64,000 nucleotides of DNA. Origin: Montifringilla adamsi (taxonomy: Eukaryota > Chordata > Aves > Passeriformes > Passeridae). The position numbers were made by a program, and so were the translations under genes. The stretch spans positions 496,001-560,000 of the forward strand of contig JAGGNK010006335.1 in NCBI GenBank assembly GCA_017590115.1, in the 5' to 3' direction. A model generated the notes under the pieces. It was given only the letters and a program-made list of their open reading frames with translations. It had not been told where the DNA came from and searched no databases. Below, one piece after another: positions 12,001 through 27,000 of the stretch. Within the stretch, counting starts at the first letter, position 1. The number at the start of each line of letters is the position of its first letter.

Positions 12001-15000
12001 TTTTAGCCTTAGACCTTCCTCTTAACGTGTTTCTGCAACTTCAGACACTTATCCTAAGTGCCTCTTTTCCAAGGAGAGGCTGCTAAAAGCACCTATTTTA
12101 GCAGTTACTCTGACTGTTACACTGCATTCATAGCCCAGCTTATTGTAATATAGCTATAAAGCATAAGAGGCTCTTCTTGATCTCTTGGCTGCCACTGTTG
12201 TCGTGCAGCAGAGAAAATACCATGGTCTAAGTATCTGAATCACCCTGCCTCTTTTACTCCTGACTGCAAGTTACTACCTGCAGTTTCTTATCAATTTTGC
12301 CTCTGTAGAGCTTCCAGGTGCATGTTTTTGTAGTTGTTTTATCTATCTTTAGGGACAGATAGAAAAATAACTCATTAAGATGCACGTGACTACTTTTCAT
12401 GTAACAAAACCACTTAAAATCTACTCCAAAACATTAAGGATTAAAAATGTTATTTTAATTTTGCTAAAAAATGGTGCAGTAAATTCTTTGTAGTTCCAGC
12501 ATATCTTTAAGGGATGAACTCCAAAGTCTTTTAGGATGGATTTTACTCTGCTTTGGTAGACAGAAGAAATGAACAGCAGACTGCTTTGAAGTTTCCGTTT
12601 TTAAAATACAAATATAATTGTCCTAGATTCATATTCATAGTACAAGATATTGTGATGGCAGCTACTCAGTCACTGAAATGTAGGGAGAATCCCTTTTCCT
12701 TTGCCATAATCAGCAAATAAGCAATACACAAATGAAATAATTTTCCAAACCTGTCTCATTCAATCACATGACTGCAATGCATACATTTCTGTTAATTCCA
12801 TTCATAATGTACAATACATCTATATGTATAATCAGGATTTATACTACCATTCCTTCAGTAAGCAAAATGTCATTAGCTTTCCTAGTCATATTGCTTTGTG
12901 GAGTACCAACACTGCTGAAGCTTGCATTCCACTTCTTTTATCATGCATTTCACTGTCAGAATTAAACTGTTCTGTGAGCCCAAAATAATGCACATATTAT
13001 ACTTACTTTGCCAGGGCGCTGAAGGAGTGGCTAAAAGACTTTGCAGCTAGATGGAGCAGAGTCTGAACGAAGACTTCTATTTTCAGAGGGTTGAAAGTAA
13101 ATCCTTCACCTGCAAGTTATTTGAAGTTGAAACCAATAAATACTTCAAGTAAAGCATGTAAGCTACTCATACAGCTGTAGAGATAAATTATGGTTTTGGC
13201 TCATTTCACAAGAGTTCCACCAACACAGTTTTGCAGGGCTGAGCAAGGAGCTAGCAATGACTCCCACAAAATATGCAGTTTCACGCTCCAATTTTGCCAT
13301 GGAGAAGATGTGCAGGAAGCTTCTTCACCAACACAGAACTCTATCAGAGACACAGCACCCCATCAACATGTGACAGCACTGATGGCAGCAAAGGAAACTG
13401 CAGCTGTGCACCAAGATGAGGGCTGAGAAGGCCATAAAGATGGGGTCTAAGTGAGGAGGGGGGAAGGTAAGGATCATTAACGTACAGAGGCCAACCATTT
13501 AGGATATAGGAGAAAGATCCACCAGGCACGTACATCAAATATGGTTACTATGGTGAATGGTGACAGGTGCTCTCCTGAAGCTGAAGACAGGCAGAAGGAA
13601 GAGCATTAATATGTAGGTAATGCCCAAAGCAAATCAGGAAACATGACAGTGGATCCCAGGGGAAAAAAAATCCACCAGATTACGGTTGCTCTCTGCCTGT
13701 ATAGCTGAGCCCCTGCAAATACTACAAAAATAATGAAGCATTCGCCATTGTTTAGATCACTTCTAACTCCCTCTCACACCCCTCATTCCATGAAACACTC
13801 AGGCTTTAGGAATGAGTTGCTACCTGTGGCTGCAAGGCTAAGAGGAATGTGAGTAGTCCCACTGTGAATTTTCATCTGTGGAACATGCCAGCCAGCAGGC
13901 TGGCTGTCTAATATGCTGTGGGACTGCCCTGAGGGGAGGTAAGCTCTTAGGGCAGAAGCACCGAATTTCAAAACAGTCCTCTGCAGCTGAAAGCAAAGGA
14001 GATGTTAAATTCTTTTATTCTGTCAATAATTGCAAGAAAACACACCTCAAGCACCAGGCTATCTCTATTAGGAAAAACAGGCATGCCTCTGCATGTAAGA
14101 TGTTTACAAAAAAAAAACTAGCAGTGGTGTATTTACTGCTAAATTGAAACCAACTACTAGAAGGAAAAGCATACAGGTTGGTGAACCAACACATTCAGCT
14201 CCAAAGCACGGCAGATCAGTCTACACACAGAATAAATGACAGCTTGTTAAAGGATAACAGCTTGTATCTTACCATCATCATCATCCTGGTTTGGATTAGG
14301 TACATCTTTTAAAATGCTGAAGATTTCATCATTGCTGGCCTTATTTTTAATTGCAATTGTTAAACAGAGTGCCACAGTATATCCAGGAAGAGACCCTGAA
14401 GAAAAACAAAAAAAGGTCAAAATTATGGAATGGCAAGTAAGCACGTTTAACACCAGTCTGCCTTGCAGAGAAACAAGTACCCTTCCCAGCTACACCTAAA
14501 ACTTGGTGTTTCCAATATCATTGTCGACCTCAATATGCCACAAAATTTTCTGGTCTTCATGTTAAATTCAAAATTTGGAGTAGAAGTTTTAGACCTGAGC
14601 TCAAGCAATCACGTTCCTCACTAAAAGTCTATTTCAGTTTGCACCAGGTTTCTAAAAATACAATACTTCCATGTTTTTCTACACTGTATCTTTGATGATG
14701 ACACTTTTATGCTTAGGACTGTATTTACACTGAGCAATAAAAGGAATAATAAGGGCTCTCTCTACTTCAGTCTTTATGGTGTCTGCTCCTTCTGTATGCT
14801 CATTATATCAAGTTTACTGGTAAAATATTTTAGTGTTTCATGAAGTTCAAAAAATAATTTCTCATTATCACTTCAGATGCTGTTTTCCATAGTATTGTGC
14901 TCAAACAGGTGAAATAGATGAATTGTCCAATTTTAGACTTGTGGCAAATAACACGGCACAACACCACAGCCGTATCAGCAATAGTATCTTGATGTATCTG

Positions 15001-18000
15001 GATTTTCTTTGCTTCATAAGTAGCAGACAGCATTTTATTAGAGAGATCAAGGCTTAATACATATTAATTGCTCATGTGAAGCATATTTACCCATGCGAAA
15101 ATCATGTATATTTGATCTGCATTCTTTTTTATCAAGACAACTTATATTACTGTCAATCTAGTGCGCTCCCTTGCTCTGAAATACTTCTTCAACTTGACCA
15201 CTAGTAATTTTAATACTTACTATTGCTCTCATCTCCGTATTTGTAAATGCACACGGGATTAGCAGGACTGAGGACAGAAAAACTTGCAGGAACAATGTCT
15301 ATTATTCGCTGATGGTAGGAGAGTCTGGAAATAACAAGTTTCACATCAGTAGAATTGAAAAGGGAATAACACCACAGCTAAAGAGTCCTCTATAATGTTT
15401 TTTTCTCTATTTAATGTCCATAGAACAAGATTCAGACTGCCTATACAACAGAATGCTAGTTTCTGCTGGGTAGTAAGAGCTGAGTAAACCAAACTTACTA
15501 GTACATGCTTTCTATTTTAACTCTGTGATGCTAGAGTTGCATCTTCATACAATTAATTTGCCTTAGGAAAAGGCTGCCTGGTAAAAAATTTTATGCAAAA
15601 ACCTGTGATGTGCTGCAGAAACCTAGTAAGATGTCATTATTCAAAGCAGGAAAAATACTAGACGAGACATCTTAATTTTACTTTTCAGGTTCATTCACTC
15701 TCACAAAGACATAATTTGCTATCAGAGTTTTCACTGAAATGGAAGACTGTCACATAAAAAAAAAGCATTTGTTGTGCAGCACACTGCTTTCACACTTTAG
15801 ATATGGAATTCACCCAAACATTGATTGTTTTCACATAAGATGCTGAATAACATAGGCTTTTTCAACTCTTTCTCTCTCCTACACCACTCTAATCTCAACA
15901 ATTTTAAGCCCAGACTACTTATCAGAACTACTGATTATGTAGTCTTGTTGGGTTTGGAGATTTGGTTTATTCAGACAGTTGTTCGTTAGTTTAAAGTAAA
16001 TGAAAATTAGAGGCACCTAGAAAAATCAAGACTAGGTTCTCAATTTTTAGTAAAATTAATGGTCAGTTCCCTCTACTTCTGTACATGCTGAATAGTTTCC
16101 ATGAATATAGCCTAAATTTTCTTCCCATGCCTATGGTGAAGCATGTCTTTATGTAACTACAGTGTGCATGGATAGCTCACTACTGTCTGCACCACCTGTT
16201 TCTCCCTCTCTTTAAAGCAGTGTCCTACAGCCAGTAAACCAGATTAAAAATCATACAAACAACAGACTCATCTTTTAACTGAAAATTAATTGTATGAATA
16301 GATGTGCCCAAGACAAGAGTCAAGTTAAAGGACTCCGACAGTATTCACATGAAACTTTGCCTTGAATGGCAACTATGGAAAGATCTTACTTACCGCATGC
16401 ACTTTTCCAAAACCTCTCTCACAAATTTGGGTTTGGGTTTTTCAAGGTCCTGAGTAAGACAATCCGACCTATTGAAGGACAGAATACAATGGCTTTTAGC
16501 AAAAGCATTTAGTCTTTTTAGCCTCTTTTTGGCTTGGTCTGATAGTACAAAACACTCACAGTCTGAAGACAATGGGGGTGCTGCACCATTGGAGTGCAGG
16601 CACTTTAAAGCCATTGAGGTGAGTTAATCACTACTTCCTTATTGGCAATTAGCATTGCTGGAATCTCTTCTCTGTGTGATAGATTTTCAAGTAACCTCCC
16701 TTCCCCCACCACATTAAAAATTATTTGTGGCTATGGTTAGATGGCTTTCCCTTTCCTTAGGAAAGGAACCTTGAGTGATTTCATAGTCTTTCCCCCTCAG
16801 CTCTTCTGGCTGATTTCAAATGCATTGCAGGTAAAGAAAAGCCTGAAATACAGTTACAGCAAGATTTGTGAAAAGAATCTCTTGTGAGAGAGATCCACAG
16901 AAGCATGCCATCAGGGAACATCCTGGCAAACTAAAATTACCTCATTGAAAACTGCTGCCTGGTCAGTCAACATGGATGCACACCAGGATAGCCACAAAGC
17001 ACGCAACTCCACAAGAGGACAGTGCAAGAAACTGAAGTAAAGCCACAGAACCCTATCAGAAGGCTGATAAACCCCCCTGCCACAAGGACTCTCAGGCAGA
17101 TCACCTACAGAATGCAGGTACAGTCAACAGCCTGTGGAAATTACTCCCATGGAGGACTTGGCCTCCAGGGAATCTCCCTTGCTACATGGGTGCCTGGAAC
17201 GGAAATCTCAGGGAACCTGTGCTCAGACATTAATGGACTCCAGGGAGCTCCTGCTACAGATGCAGGATCAAAATGTGGCATAGTAAGAACAGACAGCAGG
17301 GCAAGCTCTGAGGGAACTTCAGGCACAAGGATTTGGAAGGTGGGAAAAAGACCACAAGGTCTCAACGATAAAAGTTATAATGAAAAGTTTAGGGCAGGGC
17401 AGAGAGCAAAACAACAGAATGAATTCAGGATACAAAGAGTCAGCACAAACCAAAGTACAGAAAAGGTATGTGGAGGCATTTAGGAAAGTTTGGTAGCAAC
17501 TGACAGAAAGTGCAGGACAAATTAAAGGGATCACATTTCTGCTTCCCCTCTTTAAGGTTTGAGATTTACCACAAAGTTCACCAGGGACAATACAGTGATT
17601 AAAGAGATTCCCAAGATAATCTACCACCTAATGCTGGTGGACAGATAACAAAAGGTCTCTGATAAGCTAGAGGAAAGCCATTAACAGGGCCACCATACTA
17701 TGATACTTTCCAGATGTGTTTGAAACGTTAAGGTTTTAGCAATATCTGGTTTGAACCCAAAGGATAGAAACTTACCAGTCTTCCCAGCTCCAACGGAACT
17801 GAAAGTTGCTCAAGTGGTGTGAAAACCAGTTAATAAATCTTAATTAAAAAAAAAAAACTCTGTTAAATGTCAGAAGTCCAGGCAAACTTTCAGTTGAGCT
17901 TTTCTTATAAATGCATTCTACTTTTCCAAGACGAGCCTAAACTATTTAAGCTATTACAGCATTAAACAAGTTGTAATGGCTGAGATACAAAAGATTCCGT

Positions 18001-21000
18001 TTGGAGTCAAAAAGGTTTTATGGACAAATAGCCTGCGAAGCATTTCACATGAAGAGATGAAGTATTTAACTACCAATTAAAATGTAAACTTACTGTGAAT
18101 ACACAACATTTTTAATGAGTCATTAACTACTCTCCTACTCAATGCAGGCTTCACTGAAAGGCTAAAATCACCACCATTTTCCTCCTCTGGGTGGCACAGA
18201 TGCCATCAACTTCTCTTACAAGTCACACCCCCGACCACTAGGGAGCAGGCAGCAGAGTGCTGCACAACCATGAACAATTCTGAACATGGAAAGCTGTCAC
18301 TGATCTTAACTGTCCTGCACAGACAGCTGGACTTGCAGGGGGGCGTTCCTGGGAGGAGAGGCAAGTAGTAAATCCTCTGTTTTCCACGCAAATCACTCAA
18401 AGCCAGAGCTCACAAAACACTTTGAATAACATCAGGTAGCTCTAATAAGGCTTTCTGACTACTCTTTCCACAACCACTGTTTTCTTCTACACTGGATATC
18501 GAGGAATGTTTTCCACCATCTCCAAAACACATTTACCTGTCCACACATGTAGTGTTCATTGTGTCCAAACGCATGTAGAGCATTTCTGTGGCTTGCGCAA
18601 GCTTAAAGTTGCTTATTAAGGTTTACAAAAACAAGTAGGTAAGTCAGATGTTTTTAATAGAATGTCATCAACTTTTTGTATTGGAAGCTCCCTGAGCCTA
18701 CTCCAAAATCAGGTAAATTAAGTAAATCCACAGTAGAAAAAGCAAAGAATATTTTGAGTTCCACCCTGTAATCCCAATTTGTTCTTATGGCAACAAGACT
18801 GCTGGCTTCTTCTACAGAAGGACAGAATTCACACCATGCAACAAGCAATGCAAGTGCTCCAGTAAAAGTTTCCTGCAGATGTGAAACTGTGAAATACTAA
18901 TACTGTAAAATATTAATAGTATTTATTACTGTCCCATCAGCTACAGAACAAACAAAATGAAGACTGCATTTCATAAATGCTCCTCGGCAGCACAGAAAGG
19001 ATACAACTTGTGGTAAGGAGCCAGGCTGAAGTTTGCACAGCTCAATCAGCAGCGTTGTGTACATGACTTCAATATGTGGTGGAGACGGCAGCTGAAACAG
19101 CTCTGCAAATATTACCTGTGGGAGAGGAAATCACAGAATAAGAACACAGTGCAATGTGTAAGAGGCAGTTGTAACACAACACTGTACTAATACAGTCCAC
19201 TCTAACTGCTCTTGTCATTTCATGCTAACACAACACTGGCATTACACACCTATTATGTCAAACAAACATAGCATATAACAGTAGAAATGGGCACAGTTAA
19301 AAGAATATATGCATTAAAATTAATTTTTATCTTTTCCATTGTGTTCTCTCTTTCTTCTATACAAAACTGTATACAAATAAAGTCACAACTTTAAACCGAG
19401 AATTACAACCAGCATTTCATACAACAAATACATACGCTCACCACCACTTGGAGAAACCCTTCTAAGAAACATGAAAATAATCCTGCAGTCAGCATTTGTA
19501 TTCTTATTTTAAAGTTTGCCTATAATAACAGCATGTCAAACTCTGGGTGCTAGGAAAAAAAAAAAATAATCACTGTACAACATCCACCTTTGAGCCGTTT
19601 ATTTCGTATTCCACTCTCAACTAAATTTAAATTACATCAAAGGAGTCGGGAAACTGATTCATTATGGTTGATCAGTTTCCTCTTTAAATTTTTGAATGAA
19701 GCTTAAAGGAGCCCTTTTTTTTTTTTTTTTAGAAAAGTCTTACTTGTATAAGAAATTAACATGCATTTATAGATTTCGAAAACATCACATGAAAACACAT
19801 TGGCTAGAACTTGTTTTTCTAAGGAAGGACTCGAAAGCATGAAGAGACTGTAAGATGCTGGGGAACCTTTCTGTGTCAGCATAATTTGGACATTTTGTTC
19901 AGACAGATATTGCCAAAAGGTAGGGAAAAGTCTGTTGGGCAGAAAATGGCTCCATTTTTCAATACAGGAAATAACAAGTGGACAATCAGTTGCATTCTGA
20001 AACTCAGTGCAATTTCACAAGAAAAAAAGGGAATTTTTACAGTGTTAGTCATAGAATTTATACACTTTTAGTTTTTTCATCACTTTTTACAGCACTTCAA
20101 GATACTGGAGATAAAATCACTGCATGTACTTCAATGTTAAGGCATAAAATTATTCCTAATTTTAACACTGTTTAATGTAATAAATTTAATACTGTTCCTG
20201 AATTCAGAGTAAAAAAAGAACAGAGGTGACCAAAACTCATGCAATTTCACAGCAATCAGAGTATCTGGCATTTTGGTGGTGAAAGGAATTCTTAATCCCA
20301 CTTTAAAATCAATATTCTATATCGAATTATTTCTTATCATAATTACTTCTGAAAATCATACTTCTAATTACTTCTTCATAAAGCCTTTATACAACAAGTT
20401 ACTTTTACTCTACTCTGTTAATTCCTCTGAATTTTTGATGAAAATTAGTGAATATGGCTATGCAACTTGAAAACAGTTTTCAATGAAGGAAGTAAAAGAA
20501 GATCTGTGCTGCTCTGCTGGTACACATAACAGTTATCTAGAATTCTCAAGTAAGGAGATGACCCAGAGGAAACATGTTGCTACTTCACTAGAACTTTTCA
20601 AGGCTAGTACGACAAAATAATTTAGAAGATTCAAACATAAAATCATGCAGAATGGCTGAGTCTAACTGGAGATCATCAAGTCAAAAGCCCCCTGCATACT
20701 GCAAGGGTCACCTAGAGCAGGTTGCTTAAGGCTGTGTCCTGCTAGGTTCTGAACTTCTGCTACTCTAACAACAGCGCTTAATGACCTTTGCATTAAAAAT
20801 AGATTTTTCTAATGTTTAAATTGAGTCCCTTGAACTTCAGTTTGTGCATGTTTCCTCTTATATTTCAGTTTAAAATTGAATGCACCAAGTTAAAATGACA
20901 ACAACAGCACAAGACTATCACTCAATTGTACATAAACCTACTCATTTAAAAGCTGTAGGTTGAATTTAATAAAATTCTGGTTGATTCCCAGATCAAACTG

Positions 21001-24000
21001 TAATTTAAGGAACTTATAATGGAACTAACAGGGATGTGTTACTCATGAAATAATGGAGCACTAAAGAGGCGATCTATAAAATCCATACCTCTACTATGTG
21101 GTAGTTCAAAGGGATCTTGTTATTTCCCGGATAGCTCAACAGTTGTGCAGCACTGTAAAACCACAGACACATTAAATTCAAACATAACACAGCAAATGTG
21201 ATATAAAACTCAAGCAAGAGAATTACAGAAAACAAAAACAACACCAAACAATCAATAATCCTTCCAAAATCTGTTATCTGACCCTCAGAGCACCGAAGGA
21301 AAGAAACAGCACAAGGATTCACTAGCACTGCCTAAACTACGATATGTAACAACGTGCAGCAGTAACATTGCTTGAACACTATCCTGCTACCCACAATGGT
21401 TTAGCACAGAAAGTCACAGTGATCTGTAATTGTAGCATGTGTACATGAAAAGGGGAAAAAAAATTATCCCAAACAATTAGATGTTCAGAATGACTTGAAA
21501 GTACAATTAAGCTAATGGTTTACATAAGAAACTCTCATGTTTCAAATGCCTTATCTTTTAATCAGTTATTATCACCTATCATTTGTGCAAAGCAAACCAC
21601 TACCTCTGGCAAATCTTGTATCTCTCCTGGTCTTTTACTATCCTCTGAGAATTAATGAAGACTATCCCAGTAACAGCAACAACACCAAACAGCTGCAACC
21701 ACGAAACTTTATCACATGCCATCACCAAAAACATTTCTCTGCCCATTTCATGCATATTATTCAGGGTTTGATAGTTTTCATACAGAAGTGTGACAGCTGT
21801 GGTAAACCATTTTGGTTATCAATTATCCACATCAGACAGTGTTTGGGCAGAAATAAAGAAAAGTGCCCTGACTGCCTCCTGGCACAGCTGAATTGAAACT
21901 GATGAAATCTGGCCCTGCAGTGACTCCCCAGAGTGAACTCAATTATCCCTGTCATGTAATTCCCACAGGAAGCACAAGAAGGAGGTGTCCATAAACACCA
22001 ATGCTCAGTCAGCTGCAGATGAACCAGCTCCATGCTCACTGCCCCAACAAATAAGCATTCCAGGAAGCACAACATAACCACATTTTCCATAGAGATCCCA
22101 TGAGGAATAAGGCACGTCTGCATACTTTTTGCAGCACATGCCTTATTACCAAGGGATTCCTTTCCCAAGAAACCACTGCCCTCTAGATTACACAGACTCT
22201 GTTATCTGGATGTTATGGATAAACAGTATTCTGGGCAACAGTTTCAGCACAGATAAATGTAGTAAATAAACTTTTACACCACCAGCTTCAGGAAACATTT
22301 GATATGGAGCTCTTGCCTAACCAGTGCAGGACATATCCCCACTAGCACCAAAGCCATGGTAGCATTTAAAAAGTGCCACAGCCCCCCAGTATTAAGCTCC
22401 TCCTACCAAGTCTTTCTCTCTTTCCAGTGAGATTTGATGATGCAGTGGAGGTTCTCCTCTATTACAAATCTCTCAACGGAGTGGCTGCCAGGCATGACAG
22501 GACCCTGGTAAGAGAAAGTGAAGACCCATGAAGATCACTGCTAATGCAGTGGTACCACAGGCAACAAGCTTTCTTAAACACATTTGCAGGTAGAAAAAAG
22601 TAATCCAACATCCATATAAACACCATGAGGTCTCAGCTATCCTATATCCTTCAGGACTGAAAAGCTGGTATGAATCATTTCCACACAAACCTCAGTCACC
22701 CACGATTAAAACAAAGTGAATAGTGGGACTCATTAAAAGAAGAGATAAGAACAAAATTAGAGAACATGTTTCTAAGTTCACAGAGCATTTGCTTCTTCCC
22801 TTGCTTTGTGGAGTCACTGGAAAAAAAAAAAAAAACCAGCTAAGCTAGACTATAATAAAACCATAGAGTGGAAAGAATACACAATCATGGTCTTCTTCAC
22901 TGCAAAAACCAGAAGCCAATAAGCGAAGGTAAAAGGCAGCAGACTCAATTTTGGTTCTGGCCTTCCAAGCACTCACTGTCCTGGGAGAGATAACATCACA
23001 TTTTCACCAGTACTGCCCCAGGAACCTAACTGTGAAATCCTCTCACCATTCCCCGCATCAATCACGTACCTCAGGGTCATCCGTGTAGTCAAACATTCTA
23101 AAAATAACTCTTGGCATCGGGTACACAGAATCTTCAGTGTGAGGTGGGGGTGTGAAGGGAGGCAGATTGTGTTGCAGTGCCTCACAGAGAACGCTGTCAA
23201 AAGCCAAGTAGGGCCTCAGGATATGCCGCTCTTGCCAACGGTCTTTTTTCAATTTCTGAATCTGAGACCAAAGGCAGTCTAAATACTGAAGGGAAAGGTG
23301 AGAAACATTAGATCTGCTGAGTCTCTGAACAAAAAGGGCAGTTTCCTGAACTACCTGAAACATATACATTCCATATTACATCCAGAAAAAAACCCAAAGT
23401 TTCTTAAACTGCTGATTCAGTAAACCAACAAATAATTTAAGAACTCTAAATGCCAAAACTATTCCTAAGTCCATACAGTTTTGTGTCAGTAAAATTTAAC
23501 TCCTGGCAATTTTTTAAACACCAAAAGGCACCTCATGAGCCCCAGAGAAACTACAGCAGTGAACAGTCACTGCTCTTTGGTGGTATTAAAAGTCCTAATA
23601 TCCCAGCATGCTCACAGTTTCACAAAAAAAGTCCTTTTAACATGAAGCCCTGTAACGTGCAGTTCAAAATCAAACACTACAATTTACTTCATAACTTTTC
23701 CTCAGGGGCTTGCAGCAAACAACAGAATCCCCTCCTCCTTACTCAACACAGCCTCTTATTTCAGCCCAATACTTGGAAAAGAGCTCCCCACACAGAACTT
23801 GTTGGAATCAATGGCAAACAGCAGACAAATCAAAGCATTCTTACTCTTAGAGGTGCCTTCTAATTTCATGTAAAAGAACACCTTAGTAAAAAATTATTTT
23901 CCCAGTTTTCTAAAGGAATGAAGTGTAAAGTCTAGTCACCTCTTCTTGCGGATGTGGTTTATCAGCAGTCCACACTTGCAGCATGGGTACATGAATCTTC

Positions 24001-27000
24001 TGGCGGCGTCTGTTTAAACAGGAAAGAAAACCTGAGTTTTAACAGACTAATTTAGGGCAGCAGTTTTGTTTTTATTGTGAGTGTGCTACTATTTGTTCTC
24101 TTCAGCTGATGAATTCTACAGTAGATAAAAGCCAGGTTTGTGATACTTAAAATATCTCCATTATAGTACCTTGACAACGTTAACCTGAAGCACCTAGACA
24201 GAAAGCAACACCGCACTAATGCAACAATCGATCTGTACTAATAGCACACAGCTCCAGCTGCTTCAGCATGAGCAGAACAAGACCTTAAACATACCCTAGA
24301 ACTAGACAAGACCATGAAACTTTTCCAAGTCAAAAAACTCTTCACCTACTGCATTTTTAGGGCTTTGTTCCCCCCACTAAATAGTTCCCACCTGAAGCTT
24401 TAGAATACTTTAAAGTGAGCAACAATCAACACTATTACTTTACACTAAAAGATACCAGAGAGCGTTTCTAACCAGTTACAACTTACTTCAGATAACTTTC
24501 TGCCTGAGACAGGAGACGATCCATTTCAGCATCCTTCTTCTCATATAATTCCTTTCCAACCCAAGGCAAAGACGACAGAAATGCAAACATATACCAGTCA
24601 CATCGCACCTATAGGAAGGCAATATACCAAAACCTGAGTATACCAGTAAGCTCCAGCAGATTTTGTACACACACATTTTAATTTAAAACATCAGCAAGTT
24701 CTTTTGGGGGAATGTAAAGACCAGCAGTTGCAGACCGGATAGGCAAGGCATGAGAAAAAATATTCATGCTTGAAAAGTAAAGTTTTCACTTGAACTGTGT
24801 TAGGCAGACTTAAAAAATGGGATAAATGGCATCACTTTTGAAGTTCTCCCGGATATTGTCAGTACAGCAGAAAAGCTAGGCACACTGCAATTGCCAGAGT
24901 GAGGTAAAATAAATTCAATTTGGCCACTTCACTATAAAGGACCATACTTTCTTACTGTACACATATTTCCCAATTGCCACAGGCTCCTTTTACTAATGCT
25001 GAGGAAACTGTATGCGCCAATCCATTTAGGTTGCTCTCCCTAAAACCCCCCTCTTCTAAGCATAAGGACAGAACAAACAGTACAGACAGATTGTGAAACA
25101 GGCCCAGGGAGCCTGCAGATCTTTTGCTTACCTGGGGTACGTCCTCCTCCTGTGTCACACTCACAAAGTTCTCAAACATAGCTACCATTGAAGGTGCAGC
25201 TATTACATGGCAATTCACGAGATCGGATAGAAAACGTACCTAAAGAAGAGAAAAAAAAATGTTTAGAAATGAACACTTTTGAAACTGGCTGCACAAGAAC
25301 AAACAAACATTAATGAAATAATTAAAACAAACCACTAATAGAAGTATAATACTCATTCAGTACCACAAAGGCTGTGCACACTGCACAGACTCGCCTTTCA
25401 ATGACAAGCATCATAGGCGCTTCCTAATATATTGTTCATTATAATGTCCTTAATCCCTCCCACTGCAACAACATCGTAATGATAATATCCCTAATTAATG
25501 AACGGTGGGCAACATGCAAACTGATACTACAGAAGAAAACCCCTGTACTTGTCCTTATTCCATACAGTATCAGATTACAAAAATAACACAGGTTCTAGCA
25601 ATTAGATCTTCTTAGCAAAAGTGTCCTACAGTAGACTGAACATCAGTCTCTTGACTGGAGTTTTAATTTTCACCAGTGGGATTCAGAAAAAGGCAGGGAA
25701 CTTGGAAGTGGGCTTCTAAATCAGATACTGCTTAAGTTCTAATACCTTACAGCAGACAAAATCTATAAGCAGCAAGGATGAAGCAAATGGTTTCAAAGAC
25801 AGGCAGCACTTAAAACTGACTGCTTGATCTTCAACCCTTATCAGCAGAATGAAACCAGCCATCAAAACCAGCTTTTAAGAACTACAGTGTTCATATTCTT
25901 TTCAATTTTTTTTTCCCACAGGAGCCACAAAATTGTCATCTACCTCTGAATACAAGGAAAGTGCACTGACTTTTTTTTAATCTTTTACATTTGACTGAAG
26001 AACAAGCAGCGAAAAGCACCGCTGTTTAACACACATTTAATTTTCCACTGCAAAAAAAATATACTGTTGGAAGTAAATTTTGCAAATAATACAACTCCAC
26101 GTCCCTGAAAAAGAAAATACTTCTCACATAACACACATTTCCTCTTGGAATATTTACAGTGCACTGCACATTGATGGCAAAAGACACTGAAGCACACATT
26201 GCAAGGTCCAGCTCTTCTGTAACAAAAAGGTGAAAGGAGGAAAGAAAAAGGACATGAAACAAATATATAAATAAAACTCCACTTACTAAATGCACAGCTT
26301 CATTATACATGTTGACTTTCAGACATTCTTTAAGCTGACGAATCATGGCTTCTACAAATTCCCCGCCAAAATTGTAGTTCCTGGCATTCAGCAAGCCCAC
26401 CAATGTCGTATAAACAGTAAGCTTTTCTGGTAGCAGACGTGCGCTGACACAGAGAAAAAAAAAACTGGGTTAGTTGTTTATTCATCATGTGCCAATTGGC
26501 CACTGCACAGTATCTTAGAATCTGCCTGTTGTAAGTCAAACTTGCCTCATGAGAAAATCAGAAAAGACAGCTGCTATCACTTTCTAGTACTAAAATATTT
26601 GCTTTTCATTTATATCTAATTGCTGGGTATACTGGAGGGTTGGACAAGTAATATTAGTGACAGAATTTATCGCAGTTATGCAAAAAGTTGGTTTAAGTTC
26701 ACAATTAATAAGTAATGTTATCACACAGCATAGGGAAGGCCAGGTCCTACTGTAAAAAAGTAATTTACCTCTACCATTTTTGCATGCATGTAAGCATACT
26801 ATAAGCAGTGTCCGTCTGCTGCTAGGGAAGGAAGCGCACTACTTACTTTTTAATAAAAGTACTGCTACAAAATAAAGTTTAAGTATCTGCAAAACCTTGG
26901 CATAGGCTATATAGTCTGCACCACACCCTTCCTTCGGACTTGTGTTACCTCCTACGACAGACTCTGCACAACCCTTTCCTCAACACCACTCAGTGACCCT

